NCBI RefSeq assembly: GCF_026341855.1
Contig: NZ_JAPENW010000001.1
Location: 1,364,001 to 1,428,000, forward strand
Source: Streptomyces sp. NBC_00568
Lineage (GTDB): Bacteria > Actinomycetota > Actinomycetes > Streptomycetales > Streptomycetaceae
Length of the DNA stretch: 64,000 nucleotides
Direction: 5' to 3'
Position 1 is the first letter of the stretch. Each line of letters begins with the position of its first letter. Of this stretch, positions 50,570-62,238 are shown in pieces. The notes beneath the pieces are model-generated. The model saw only the letters and a list, made by a program, of their open reading frames with translations, made no database searches and had not been told where the DNA came from. The translations under genes and the position numbers were made by a program.

Positions 50570-52321
50570 CTACTTCTTCGTGGTGCCGATGTTGAGGTAG
50601 TCGTACTGACCGCTGAAGGCCGCCGTGGAGACCAGGTTGGTCGCGTACTGCGGGCGGGCCAGCAGAACCTTGAAGTAGGTCAGCGGCACGAGGACGGCGT
50701 CGTCCATGGTCTTCTTGTCGATCTCGGTGTACAGGCCGTTGCGCGCGGCGTTGTCCTGCGTACCGATCGCCTTCTCGAGGAGGGCGTTGACGTCCTTGTT
50801 GTCGTACTGCGACAGGTTGGTGTTACCCGAGTCGCCGATCGCGGAGCCGTTCAGGATCTGCTGCAGGAAGCCGTAGCCGGAGGGCCAGTCGGCACCCCAC
50901 TGCATCATGATCAGGCCGATGTTCTGCTTCTCGGTGAACTTCGGGACACCCGCGTAGTCGGTGAAGTACTTGCCCGACGGGTACTGCTTCAGGGTGGCGT
51001 TGATGCCGGCCTTCTTCAGCGACGCGATGATCGCCGTGGCAGCGTCGATCTCCTGCGGACGGTCGCTGCGCGCCGAGATGTTGGTGCTGATCGTCGACTT
51101 GCCGCAGGCCTTCAGCTGGTCCTTGGCCTTGGCCGCGTCACCCTTGCTGTCGGTCGAGGCGTAGACGTCCGACTTGGCGTAGCCCGGGATGTCCGGCGGG
51201 AGAACCGTGGAGGCGATGTCGCCACGGATCGGGCCGCCCTCGGCGGTCTGCACCGAGACCTTGTCGATCGCGAACTGCACGGCCTTGCGGCACGCGACGT
51301 TGTTGAACGGCTTCACCTTGGTGTTGATCGCCATGTAGACGAGACGGCCACCGTAGGTGTTGTCCGTGTTGGCCTTCTTGTCGGCCGAGGTGAGCAGCTG
51401 CGCCTGGGTCGCAGCCTGGACACCGCCACCACCGAGGTCGATCGCCTTGCCCGCGAGAACGTCCTTGTCGATCGTCTCGGCGGCAACCTTCAGGTTGACG
51501 ACGATCTTGTCCGGGTACTGCTTGCGCAGCGGGTCGGACTTCGCGTCCCAGTTCTCGTTGCGCACGAGGACGGCCTGCTTGCCGTCGGCGTAGCTCTCGA
51601 ACTTGTACGAGCCCGAGGACACGATGTTCTTGACGTAGTCGACGCCGTTGTCCTTGGCCTGCGGGACCGGCGCCGTCTGCGGCGAGGCGACCAGGTAGTC
51701 GAACTCCTGGAAGGCGGTCTTCAGGTGGAAGACGACCGTGGTGTCGTCCGGGGTCTCGATGGAGGAGAGGCCCTTGCCGCTCTTGTCCTTGTAGGGACCC
51801 TTGTACTTGTCGCCGCCCACGAGGAACTGCTGGAAGTAGTTCGGGCCGAGGGAGAGCACGTCACGCGCGAAGTTGGAGCGCTCGACCGCGTACTTGACGT
51901 CCTTGGACGTGATCGCGGTGCCGTCCTGGTACTTCAGGCCCGTACGCAGCTTGTACGTCCAGGTCTTGCCGCCGTCGCTCGGGACACCCGCGCTGGCCGC
52001 GAGGTCCGGGACAAGGGTGTTGCCCTTCTCGCCGGCGCCGGGCTGGAACGTCATCAGCGGGCGGGCGTACAGCCGGCTGAGGTTGTACATGTACGCGTAG
52101 TACGTGTTGCCCGGGTCGAAGGAGTCCGGGACATCGGAGTACTCGTACGTAACCGTGCCCCCCTTCTTCGTGGAGGCGTTGACGACGTCCTTGGTCGCTG
52201 CGTTGGCCCCAGCTGACTTCGTGGTTTCGTCATTCTTGTTGTCATCGGCCTTGCTGCAGCCTGCAACGAGCAGACTCGCGGAGCCGATGGCCGCAATTGC
52301 GGCCAGCGCTGACCTTCGCAT
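50570..52321 (-). CDS. Peptide-binding lipoprotein of the ABC importer (family 5 solute-binding)
   Basis: 583 residues. Signal peptide MRRSALAAIAAIGSASLLVA with lipobox LVAGC (Cys about residue 22), then a DppA/OppA-type binding fold: NTYYAYMYNLSRLYARPLMT, the signature-like KYQDGTAITSKDVKYAVERS and DIPGYAKSDVY. The ligand could be oligopeptides; the family also binds nickel or sugars. ATG 52321 is chosen because GGAGGGG lies 11 nt upstream; ATG 52342 lies inside that site. Confidence 0.95.
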   Translation of the reverse strand: MRRSALAAIAAIGSASLLVAGCSKADDNKNDETTKSAGANAATKDVVNASTKKGGTVTYEYSDVPDSFDPGNTYYAYMYNLSRLYARPLMTFQPGAGEKGNTLVPDLAASAGVPSDGGKTWTYKLRTGLKYQDGTAITSKDVKYAVERSNFARDVLSLGPNYFQQFLVGGDKYKGPYKDKSGKGLSSIETPDDTTVVFHLKTAFQEFDYLVASPQTAPVPQAKDNGVDYVKNIVSSGSYKFESYADGKQAVLVRNENWDAKSDPLRKQYPDKIVVNLKVAAETIDKDVLAGKAIDLGGGGVQAATQAQLLTSADKKANTDNTYGGRLVYMAINTKVKPFNNVACRKAVQFAIDKVSVQTAEGGPIRGDIASTVLPPDIPGYAKSDVYASTDSKGDAAKAKDQLKACGKSTISTNISARSDRPQEIDAATAIIASLKKAGINATLKQYPSGKYFTDYAGVPKFTEKQNIGLIMMQWGADWPSGYGFLQQILNGSAIGDSGNTNLSQYDNKDVNALLEKAIGTQDNAARNGLYTEIDKKTMDDAVLVPLTYFKVLLARPQYATNLVSTAAFSGQYDYLNIGTTKK

Positions 52322-52380
52322 GATGGGCGGGTTCCCCTCCATTGTCGGAAACTTGGTGGTCTCTCGGTGTCCGTCAGGCA

Positions 52381-53379
52381 TCAGCGGCTGCGCGGGTCGA
52401 GAGCATCGCGGAGACCGTCGCCCAGCAGGTTGAAGGCGAGGACGGTCACGAAGATGGCGAGGCCGGGCACGATCATGAACTGCGGGTCGACCTCGTAGTA
52501 GGTGACCGCTTCACGGAGCATGCCGCCCCAGGATGCCTGCGGGGGCTGGATGCCGACCCCGAGGAAGCTGAGGGAAGCCTCGAAGAGGATGTTGGTCGGG
52601 ATGAGCAGCGTCGAGTAGACGATGATCGGGCCGACCAGGTTGGGCAGCAGCTCCCGGAACAGGATGTACGGGCCCTTGGCGCCCATGCCCCGGGAGGCGT
52701 CCACGAATTCCCGCTCGCGCAGGGCGAGGGTCTGGCCTCGGACGATCCGGCCCAGGTAGGGCCAGTTGAAGAAGCCGATCACGAAGATCAGGACGCTCAG
52801 GTGGAGCGGGAGCCCTTCGAGGCCGAACGCGCCGCCCTGCAGGGTGGCGGAGATGGCGATCGCGAAGAGCAGGAGGGGGAAGGCGAGGAAGGTGTCCATC
52901 AGGCGGCTGATGATCGCGTCGACCCGCCCGCCGTAGAAGCCCGCGACGACGCCGAGGATCGCGCCGATCACGTTCGACAGGATGGTCGCGCCGAAGGCGA
53001 CGACCAGCGACACCCAGGAGCCCTCCAGGAGGCGGGTGGCCAGGTCGCGCCCGAACTTCGGGTCGACACCGAGCGGGTGATCCGCGCTCATGCCGCCCAA
53101 CCCGCCATTGGGCAGCGAGGTGTTGGGGTCGATCAGGTCCTGGTTGAAGGCGTTCGGGTCCAGCCCCAGCATCGCCTGGAGTGGCCGGGCGAGGATGGCC
53201 AGCAGGACGAGCAGGACGACGAGTACACCGCCGACGACCGCCACCCTGTCGCGCTTGAAGCGCGTCCAGGCGATCTGCCCCAGGGAACGGCCCTCGATCC
53301 GCCCCTTGCCGGCTCCGGCAAGCACAGCCTCTGGCTGTGCTTCCGTCGCCGCCGCGGTGGTCTCGATCGGTGCGGTCAC
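52381..53379 (-). CDS. Peptide/nickel-type ABC transporter permease (DppC-like)
   Basis: 332 residues from GTG 53379 (VTAPIETTAAATEAQ) behind a GAGAGGGG site; the frame is open to 53511 without a better start. A cytoplasmic N-terminus of ~50 residues precedes six membrane helices, with REREFVDASRGMGAKGPYIL as the EAA loop and the N-terminal WTRFKRDRVAVVGGVLVVL typical of DppC/OppC. First gene of the operon (C-A-B-D-F order), so the operon promoter should lie in 53380-53854. Confidence 0.93.
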   Translation of the reverse strand: MTAPIETTAAATEAQPEAVLAGAGKGRIEGRSLGQIAWTRFKRDRVAVVGGVLVVLLVLLAILARPLQAMLGLDPNAFNQDLIDPNTSLPNGGLGGMSADHPLGVDPKFGRDLATRLLEGSWVSLVVAFGATILSNVIGAILGVVAGFYGGRVDAIISRLMDTFLAFPLLLFAIAISATLQGGAFGLEGLPLHLSVLIFVIGFFNWPYLGRIVRGQTLALREREFVDASRGMGAKGPYILFRELLPNLVGPIIVYSTLLIPTNILFEASLSFLGVGIQPPQASWGGMLREAVTYYEVDPQFMIVPGLAIFVTVLAFNLLGDGLRDALDPRSR

Positions 53380-53854
53380 AGTGACCCGACCCCTCTCGCC
53401 GGTGGTGACCGGCCTACGCCTGCCGCTGTCTGCGGCTTGGTTCACTTGCTCGCCGGGAAGTTGACCGCAGATGGTGCGGTCCGATGACCCGGCTGATGAT
53501 TCGACTTGCACTCGCTCACAGGATCGATGACCCCGTGTCTGATGGGCGAGTCTTCAGTGCCGCCACGATCACGTGCCAGGCCTCGTGGAGAAAGTATGCG
53601 CAACCGTGATGCTTGTTGGGGGATTCCGTTATCCGAACAGTGGGTAACGCGAGCCGGACGACAGGCAATTGGGCCGGAAAGACTCATTGAGGCCCATTAA
53701 GTGCGAAGCAGCATCAAATGGGACAATCAACCCATGCGCCTGCTCCCCCGCAGGTCAGCAGCATGGTGCGTACGACACAGAAGGGTAATGCGCAAGGTCA
53801 TGATGCCAGCCGCGCTCGCACGGCCGTTCCACAGGTCCGGGATACGGGACGCTC
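53380..53854. other. Intergenic region upstream of the peptide importer (475 bp)
   Basis: No gene supported. It contains the end-to-front gap between the SseB-like gene and the importer, both on the minus strand. The locally A+T-richer part at about 53580-53740 is the likely promoter zone; on the minus strand TTGCCT and TACCCA about 16 bp apart are the nearest to promoter hexamers, which is weak. Confidence 0.4.
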
Positions 53855-54655
53855 TCAGTAGCCGCCGCGGGCCGGGGGATAGCCGTAGCCGCCCGCCACA
53901 GGGGCCTGCGCGGGCGCCGCGTGCGCCTCACGGTCGTAGAACGGCCGGGCGTTGGCGCGCAGCCACATCGCCACCGGGTCGAACTCGTCCGACATCGCCA
54001 CGGTGGAGACCGGCAGCCCGTCCGGAACAGCGCCGATGGACTGCTGCATCATCGCCCGCACCGAGTCGACGGCGGGCGGCGAAGTGTCGTACACGTCAAG
54101 GCCGATGGCGAGGTACGGCGCCCCGAGCGTGGGCTGGACCCAGGCACGGCGCAACGAGCGTACGGCCGGGGTGAGATGGGCGTTCTGGGTGAGCAGGGCG
54201 TAGAACTGCGGGATCTCGATGCCGGGTTCGGAGAGCCGGAGCGGGCCGGCGGGCTGCCGCTCCAGGCCCGTGGCGATCCGGCGCAGATCCAGCCAGGGGA
54301 TGCCGAGGCCGCCGCCGGGGGCGTGCGGGTTGAGCCAGAGGCCGAAGTGGTCGGGGTACAGGGTGCGGGCGACGTCCAGCCCGTCCACCACCTCGTACGA
54401 GCGGTTCCAGCCGCTGGCCGAGAGCTCCTGGGCGGAGGTGACGCACGGCGCGTACCCGAAGCCGTCCACCTGCATGTTCCCGTACTGGGCGTCCGGGGAA
54501 CCGGCCTGGCCGTGCCACAGGAGCATCCATACCTGGCCGGACGACGGCGCCGCGAGCACGCGAAGGAGCGCCTCGTAGGCGTCGTAACGCCCGGGCGTCA
54601 CCTGGCGCAGCATGTGCTCGACCTGCCCGGCCGCGGCCGTGCCCGACGCGCTCAC
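53855..54655 (-). CDS. SseB-family protein (C-terminal domain type)
   Basis: 266 residues. Two blocks recall the SseB C-terminal domain: an N-terminal part with YDAYEALLRVLAAPSSGQVW and WMLLWHGQAGSPDAQYGNM, and a C-terminal part with AWVQPTLGAPYLAIGLDVYD and MWLRANARPFYDREAHAAP. The E. coli name reflects enhanced serine sensitivity when over-produced; the molecular role is unknown. A Gly/Tyr/Pro-rich tail ends the protein. GTG 54655 follows AAGGGG. It lies next to a second family member at 54883. Confidence 0.78.
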   Translation of the reverse strand: MSASGTAAAGQVEHMLRQVTPGRYDAYEALLRVLAAPSSGQVWMLLWHGQAGSPDAQYGNMQVDGFGYAPCVTSAQELSASGWNRSYEVVDGLDVARTLYPDHFGLWLNPHAPGGGLGIPWLDLRRIATGLERQPAGPLRLSEPGIEIPQFYALLTQNAHLTPAVRSLRRAWVQPTLGAPYLAIGLDVYDTSPPAVDSVRAMMQQSIGAVPDGLPVSTVAMSDEFDPVAMWLRANARPFYDREAHAAPAQAPVAGGYGYPPARGGY

Positions 54656-54882
54656 CCTCAACCGCCCCTTCGCGAACAATTCACGACGAACTCATCCATT
54701 AGGCCCGAGGCACCGGTTACGAACGTGCGTCAACACCTCGACCGGGCCATGAAACCAGCTTATGCGGCGAACGCGCTCCGCCGGGGGAGCAGCCGAGAGC
54801 CGAGACGCACCACGCGGGGGAAGCCGCGGGCCGCCGACGGCCGGGCGCACGGTCCCCCCGCGCGCCCTCGGGACGGTGTCGT

Positions 54883-55659
54883 TCAGTGACCGTGCTGGTA
54901 GAAGGGGCGCACCTGGGCCCGCATCCAGTCGCCCACCGGGTCCTGCGTCACGTCGAGGAGAACCAGGTTCACCGGAATGTTCATCGGGACGCGACCGAGG
55001 GCACGGCCGAGGGCGTCGAGGGGAAGCGTGCGGGCCTCGCCCTCCCACAACGAGAGTTCGACGCCGATGAACATGACCGGATCGTCACCCTCGATGCTGG
55101 CCAGGCAGCGACGGGCACTCAGGACGACGCCGGTCCCGGCGAACTCGGCCGAGGCCGCGGCCAGGAAGTCCACCGGGTCCTCCTGCCAGTCGGGCTCGAA
55201 GAGCCGCACCCGGCCACCGCTGGCCGGCCCGTCGAGCGGCGTCCGCCCGGCCCGGCACAGCTCGGCGACGGCCATCGGCGGCAGCGGTACACCGACCACG
55301 CCGTCCGGGTTGACCGCGATGCCGACCTGCGGCGGAAGTCCGCGGGCGAACTCCACGGCGGGCGCGATCGTGTACGACATGTGTCCGCCGGTGACCTGGC
55401 GGAACTGCTCCTCGGAGCTGAAGACGGGGACGTACACCTGGCCCTCGAGTTCCATCGTGGGCAGATCGAGCGGGCCGCTCTGCGGGCCGCCGCCGCTGGG
55501 CAGCGGCACCCAGACGAAGCTGCGGCCGAGCACCTCGACGATGCGGGCGCCCGACGAGGGCCCCGCGGGTACGCCGATGGAGGCGGACAGCACCTCCTCC
55601 AGCTCGTTGCCGGGCCAACCGCCGTGCGGGTGGGGGTGCGCCTGTGCCGGGAAGTCCAT
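54883..55659 (-). CDS. SseB-family protein (N- and C-terminal domains)
   Basis: 258 residues. The N-terminal SseB domain carries RSFVWVPLPSGGGPQSGPLD, VYVPVFSSEEQFRQVTGGHM and AVNPDGVVGVPLPPMAVAEL; the C-terminal domain carries SIEGDDPVMFIGVELSLWEG and WMRAQVRPFYQHGH. That last motif matches the end of the neighbouring SseB-like protein, so the two are paralogues. ATG 55659. It lies 63 bp downstream of the kinase gene on the same strand. Confidence 0.85.
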   Translation of the reverse strand: MDFPAQAHPHPHGGWPGNELEEVLSASIGVPAGPSSGARIVEVLGRSFVWVPLPSGGGPQSGPLDLPTMELEGQVYVPVFSSEEQFRQVTGGHMSYTIAPAVEFARGLPPQVGIAVNPDGVVGVPLPPMAVAELCRAGRTPLDGPASGGRVRLFEPDWQEDPVDFLAAASAEFAGTGVVLSARRCLASIEGDDPVMFIGVELSLWEGEARTLPLDALGRALGRVPMNIPVNLVLLDVTQDPVGDWMRAQVRPFYQHGH

Positions 55660-55722
55660 CTGTCTACCGCCTGCTTCGAACCACTGTTCCGGCTGGAAAG
55701 GTTAATGGGCCACCGTGACCGG

Positions 55723-56409
55723 TCAGTGGCCGAAGTCGATCCTTCGCAGCACGTCCGCCGCGTCCCGGTCGATGAGCACCGCCGAACCGCAGCCCTCGGG
55801 CAGGCCGCCCTTCTCGACGGAACGCAGCAGCCGGGTGATCGCGCCGCGATGGCGCGCGAAGGCGTAGCGCGAGACGCCGCGGCCGCGCTCGCGCTGGCCG
55901 TCCAGCGCGGTGTCCGGCGTGACGTCGAGCAGCAGCAGGTGCAGTGCGCCGCCCCGGCGCCGGGCCTCGCGGGCGAGCCAGCGGCGCACCCAGGCCTGCG
56001 TGCCGCAGTCGTGCACGACGACTCCGCCGCCGCCGCGCAGCGCGCGGCGCAGGCCGGCGTAGTGCGAGAGGCGGACGAGGGGGCGGTAGACCGCGTAGGG
56101 CAGCAGGCGGGCCATCCGGCCGTCCCAGCGGTCGCGGGTGTCCTGCGAGTCGACGCGCGCGCCCTTCACGGCCCGCCGCATCAGCGTCGACTTGCCGCTG
56201 CCGGGCAGTCCCGTGACCACGACGAGGTCTTCCGCCCCGAAGCGGAGACCGTGCGGGCTGTGGCCCGCCCGGTCTCGGAGGTCGCGGACGACGACCGCCG
56301 GAAGCGGGCCGCACGCCTCCCTGGCCGTCGCGCCGTGCTGCTCCGGCAGCGCGAGACCCGAGGTCGTCGCATACGCCCTGGTCCTGTTCACCGTGACCGT
56401 CCTCCCCAT
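55723..56409 (-). CDS. P-loop AAA-type kinase-like ATPase
   Basis: 228 residues. Walker A DLVVVTGLPGSGKSTLMRRA (about residues 61-80), then GGGVVVHDCGTQAW as a possible Walker B strand and a LIDRDAADVLRRIDFG end. The size and motifs fit small-molecule kinases of the AAA_33/zeta-toxin-like group. No antitoxin gene is adjacent, so a stand-alone kinase is more likely. Substrate unknown. ATG 56409, divergent from gcvT. Confidence 0.85.
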   Translation of the reverse strand: MGRTVTVNRTRAYATTSGLALPEQHGATAREACGPLPAVVVRDLRDRAGHSPHGLRFGAEDLVVVTGLPGSGKSTLMRRAVKGARVDSQDTRDRWDGRMARLLPYAVYRPLVRLSHYAGLRRALRGGGGVVVHDCGTQAWVRRWLAREARRRGGALHLLLLDVTPDTALDGQRERGRGVSRYAFARHRGAITRLLRSVEKGGLPEGCGSAVLIDRDAADVLRRIDFGH

Positions 56410-56571
56410 GGATGTGGAGTCCCATCCCCGTCGAGTGTAAAGAGAAGGTAATGCCCGGCGCTTCCTGTTTCAGTGCGCGGACTGCCACAGGCCGGTTACA
56501 GATGGCGGACTGCCGTGATCGGACAGCGCGTGCAATGATGGCCGCGCCAACTGCATACCGGCCGCTTGAAT

Positions 56572-56777
56572 CCGCGCGGGAGAGTCCTGGGTACGTGTAC
56601 CCGGGCGCCGAAGGAGCAAGTCCCTCCCTTGAATCTCTCAGGCCCCGTTACCGCGCGGGCGAGGCACATCTGAAAAGCGGGCCGCTGACCAGTGGCTCCA
56701 CCCAAGGTGCAAGTCAGGACCACCATTTCGTGGGGTACTGATGAACCTCTCAGGTTCCGATGACAGATGGGGAGGAA
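56572..56777 (+). ncRNA. Tandem glycine riboswitch upstream of gcvT
   Basis: Two consecutive glycine aptamers. Aptamer 1 (about 56572-56665): GGGAGAGTCC, GCCGAAGGAGCAAG, AATCTCTCAGGC. Aptamer 2 (about 56666-56777): CCACCCAAGGTGCAAG, a long P3 arm with GGACCACC, AACCTCTCAGGTTCC, GACAGATGGGGAGG. These are the family's conserved cores. In Streptomyces such switches turn on the glycine cleavage system when glycine is high. TGCAATGAT at 56531-56539 could be an extended -10 box for the transcript. Confidence 0.93.
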
Positions 56778-56810
56778 CGACCTCGCCGTCATGCCTTGGG
56801 AGCCAGACCG

Positions 56811-57929
56811 ATGAGCAGCAACGCACCCCGTCACACCGCGCTCGATGCCCTGCATCGCTCGCTCGGCGCGACCATGACCGACTTCGCGGGCTGGGACATG
56901 CCCCTGCGCTACGGCTCGGAGCGTGACGAGCACGTCGCCGTCCGCACGAAGGCCGGTCTCTTCGACCTCTCCCACATGGGCGAGATCACCGTCACCGGCC
57001 CCGAGGCCGCGGCCCTCCTGAACCACGCGCTGGTCGGCAACATCGCCACCGTCGGCGTCGGCCGCGCCCGCTACACCATGATCTGCCAGGAGGACGGCGG
57101 CATCCTGGACGACCTGATCGTCTACCGCCTCGCCGAGCACGAATACATGGTCGTCGCGAACGCCTCCAACGCCCAGGTGGTGCTGGACGCGCTGACCGGG
57201 CGTGCCGCCGGTTTCGACGCCGTCGTGCGCGACGACCGTGACGCGTACGCGCTGATCGCCGTGCAGGGCCCCGAGTCCCCCGGCATCCTCAAGGCGGTCA
57301 CCGACGCGGACCTCGACGGCCTGAAGTACTACGCGGGCCTGCCGGGCACGGTGGCCGGCGTTCCGGCCCTGATCGCCCGCACCGGCTACACCGGCGAGGA
57401 CGGCTTCGAACTGTTCGTGGCCCCCGCCGACGCCGAGAAGGTGTGGCAGGCGCTGACCGACGCGGGCACCCCGGCCGGTCTGGTCCCCTGCGGACTGTCG
57501 TGCCGCGACACGCTGCGCCTGGAGGCGGGCATGCCGCTGTACGGGCACGAGCTGACCACCTCGCTGACCCCCTTCGACGCGGGCCTCGGCCGGGTCGTGA
57601 AGTTCGAGAAGGACGGCGACTTCGTGGGGCGCGAGGCCCTGACCGCGGCCGCCGAGCGTGCCGCCTCCGAGCCGCCGCGCGTGCTGGTCGGGCTGATCGC
57701 CGAGGGCCGTCGCGTGCCGCGCGCCGGGTATCCCGTCGTCGCCGACGGCAAGGTGATCGGCGAGATCACCTCCGGCGCCCCCTCCCCCACGCTGGGCAAG
57801 CCGATCGCGATGGCGTACGTCGACGCCGCGCACGCGGCGCCGGGCACCGCCGGTGTCGGCGTGGACATCCGGGGCAGTCACGAACCGTACGAGGTCGTGG
57901 CGCTGCCGTTCTACAAGCGCCAGAAGTGA
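56811..57929 (+). CDS. gcvT: Glycine cleavage system T protein (aminomethyltransferase)
   Basis: Transfers the aminomethyl carbon of glycine from lipoyl-GcvH to tetrahydrofolate, releasing ammonia. 372 residues: HRSLGATMTDFAGWDMPLRY, FDLSHMGEITVTGPEAAALL, the folate Asp in EDGGILDDLIVYRL, and the C-terminal barrel with GLSCRDTLRLEAGMPLYGHE. ATG 56811 (MSSNAPRH) has a GGGAG site just beyond the riboswitch; the frame is open upstream into the aptamer. First gene of gcvT-gcvH-glyA-sdaA. Confidence 0.97.
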   Translation: MSSNAPRHTALDALHRSLGATMTDFAGWDMPLRYGSERDEHVAVRTKAGLFDLSHMGEITVTGPEAAALLNHALVGNIATVGVGRARYTMICQEDGGILDDLIVYRLAEHEYMVVANASNAQVVLDALTGRAAGFDAVVRDDRDAYALIAVQGPESPGILKAVTDADLDGLKYYAGLPGTVAGVPALIARTGYTGEDGFELFVAPADAEKVWQALTDAGTPAGLVPCGLSCRDTLRLEAGMPLYGHELTTSLTPFDAGLGRVVKFEKDGDFVGREALTAAAERAASEPPRVLVGLIAEGRRVPRAGYPVVADGKVIGEITSGAPSPTLGKPIAMAYVDAAHAAPGTAGVGVDIRGSHEPYEVVALPFYKRQK

Positions 57930-58087
57930 CACTGGTCCGCAAAGACCGGACATGACACGGACGCCCGTCGGGCGCCGGCCGTAACCGTCGGCCCCGTCGC
58001 GCGTCCGAAGTGACCCTGCGCACATCTGCCCGGGTCACCCACGCTTCCCTTCATCAGCACTCCCCCGCGTACAGGAGAATTCAGGCC

Positions 58088-58465
58088 ATGAGCAACCCCC
58101 AGCAGCTGCGCTACAGCAAGGAGCACGAGTGGCTGTCCGTCGCCGAGGACGGCGTCGCGACGGTCGGCATCACCGAGTTCGCGGCCAACGCGCTCGGCGA
58201 TGTCGTCTACGCCCAGCTCCCGGAGGTCGGTGACACGGTCACCGCGGGCGAGTCCTGCGGCGAGCTGGAGTCGACCAAGTCGGTCAGCGACCTGTACTCC
58301 CCGGTCAATGGCGAGGTCGTCGAGGCCAACCAGGACGTGGTGGACGACCCGTCGCTGGTGAACTCCGCGCCCTTCGAGGGCGGCTGGCTGTTCAAGGTCC
58401 GCGTCGCGGACCAGCCCGAGGACCTGATGTCCGCCGACGAGTACACCGCCTTCACCGCCGGCTGA
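58088..58465 (+). CDS. gcvH: Glycine cleavage system H protein
   Basis: Lipoyl carrier of the glycine cleavage system. 125 residues: [40 protein letters not shown], the lipoylated lysine in [20 protein letters not shown] and [16 protein letters not shown] 58088 has AGGAGAA. It ends 11 bp before glyA. gcvP, encoding the decarboxylase, is not in the window. Confidence 0.97.
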   Translation: MSNPQQLRYSKEHEWLSVAEDGVATVGITEFAANALGDVVYAQLPEVGDTVTAGESCGELESTKSVSDLYSPVNGEVVEANQDVVDDPSLVNSAPFEGGWLFKVRVADQPEDLMSADEYTAFTAG

Positions 58466-58476
58466 GGAGTCACCGC

Positions 58477-59739
<1,263 letters not shown>

Positions 59740-59742
59740 TTT

Positions 59743-59790
59743 CGTACGCTATTAGTCGTACGTTTTCGTTCGTACGGTACTTTTCGTACG
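59743..59790. promoter_or_regulatory. Four CGTACG palindromes at exact 14-bp spacing
   Basis: CGTACG lies at 59743, 59757, 59771 and 59785, within an unusually A+T-rich stretch between glyA and sdaA. All four are preceded by T (TCGTACG). The regularity (3 x 14 bp = four helical turns) suggests a cooperative binding array for a regulator; no such factor is known to me for this motif. Confidence 0.55.
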
Positions 59791-59901
59791 GACGTCCGGG
59801 GCACCGCGCACACTGGAAGCAGCGCGCGGTGCCCCGTTCCATGCAGTCCCGCACCACCTCCGTCGGACAACGGCGTCCGGCGAAACCAGCAAGGAGTTCC
59901 C

Positions 59902-61269
<1,368 letters not shown>

Positions 61270-61298
61270 CGAACAGGCCCTGACCCGGCCCACAGGGT

Positions 61299-61324
61299 GC
61301 CGGCCGCCTCCTCGGCGGCCCGGC
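61299..61324 (+). terminator. Hairpin behind sdaA
   Basis: GCCGGCCGCC and GGCGGCCCGGC pair with one bulged base across a 5-nt loop, 29 bp beyond the sdaA stop. No T-tract. Confidence 0.6.
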
Positions 61325-61466
61325 CCCGGGAGGAGCGGGGCGTGCGCGCCGGACACCCGTGCGAGGGTGGAGCGGGCGAAGTGCGGGAAGTTGAAAGGTG
61401 GTTGTTCCCCCACGGACACCGGCCATCACCCCGCACGGCCGTCCCCCACGCACGGAGGCTCCATCC

Positions 61467-62024
61467 ATGCTGCGAGGCATCGACGTCAGCGCCTACCAGT
61501 CGTCCGCGTACAGCACCGCCGGCCTCTCCTTCGTCTTCGTCAAGGCGACGGAAGGCCGCTCGTACGTCAATCCGAAGCTCACCGCGCAGGTGAAGACGGC
61601 CCGCGACGCGGGCTGTGTGGTGGGCTTCTACCACTTCCTGTGGCCGGGCAACATCACCGCCCAGGCCGCGTACTTCCTGAGCAAGGCCCCCGAGAAGGCG
61701 GGCGACCTGCTCGCCGTCGACTGGGAGACCACGGGCGACGGAACCCACGCGAGCAACGCGGAGAAGGACCGCTTCATCCGCAAGGTGAAGGAGCTCCGCC
61801 CGGACCACCGCGTGCTGCTCTACGCCAACCGCAACTTCTGGCTGAACATCGACACCACCGCGTACGCCGGCGACGGCCTCTGGATCGCCGACTACGTCAC
61901 CGCGGGCGAACCCCGGGTCAGGGCGAAGTGGCGATTCCACCAGTACACCGACGAGCCGGTGGACAAGGACGTCGCGGACTTCACGAGCAAGGCGGCGCTG
62001 CGCGCGTGGGCCGGCAGCGCCTAG
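61467..62024 (+). CDS. GH25-family muramidase (lysozyme-like)
   Basis: 185 residues: LRGIDVSAYQSSAYSTAGLS (catalytic Asp in the first strand), VVGFYHFLWPGN, LLAVDWETTGDGT (catalytic Asp-x-Glu) and YANRNFWLNIDTT. GH25 enzymes cut the beta-1,4 bond between MurNAc and GlcNAc in peptidoglycan. No signal peptide is visible from ATG 61467, which has a GGAGG site, so the route of export is unclear. Could instead act on its own wall during lysis or sporulation. Confidence 0.9.
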   Translation: MLRGIDVSAYQSSAYSTAGLSFVFVKATEGRSYVNPKLTAQVKTARDAGCVVGFYHFLWPGNITAQAAYFLSKAPEKAGDLLAVDWETTGDGTHASNAEKDRFIRKVKELRPDHRVLLYANRNFWLNIDTTAYAGDGLWIADYVTAGEPRVRAKWRFHQYTDEPVDKDVADFTSKAALRAWAGSA

Positions 62025-62238
62025 AGGTCGTCGACGCCGGAGGCCGCGGGAGCGCCCCGGTCCCGGCGTCCGTCCGGACCCGTCGGGCCCGGACGGACGC
62101 CGGGCGATCCGCGGCCGGGACCGGAGTACGGTGGGCCGTACCGAGCGCACCTCGCACGCCGTCATCCATTTCGGCGTCGCCCTCGGGGAACGGCAAGGCC
62201 GGAGCACATCGCGTCCGGCCAGAGATGAGCCGCCCCAC

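Noticed and set aside
55723..56409. Zeta-type toxin of a toxin-antitoxin pair
   Set aside because: No small antitoxin gene next to it; the neighbours are SseB-like and gcvT.
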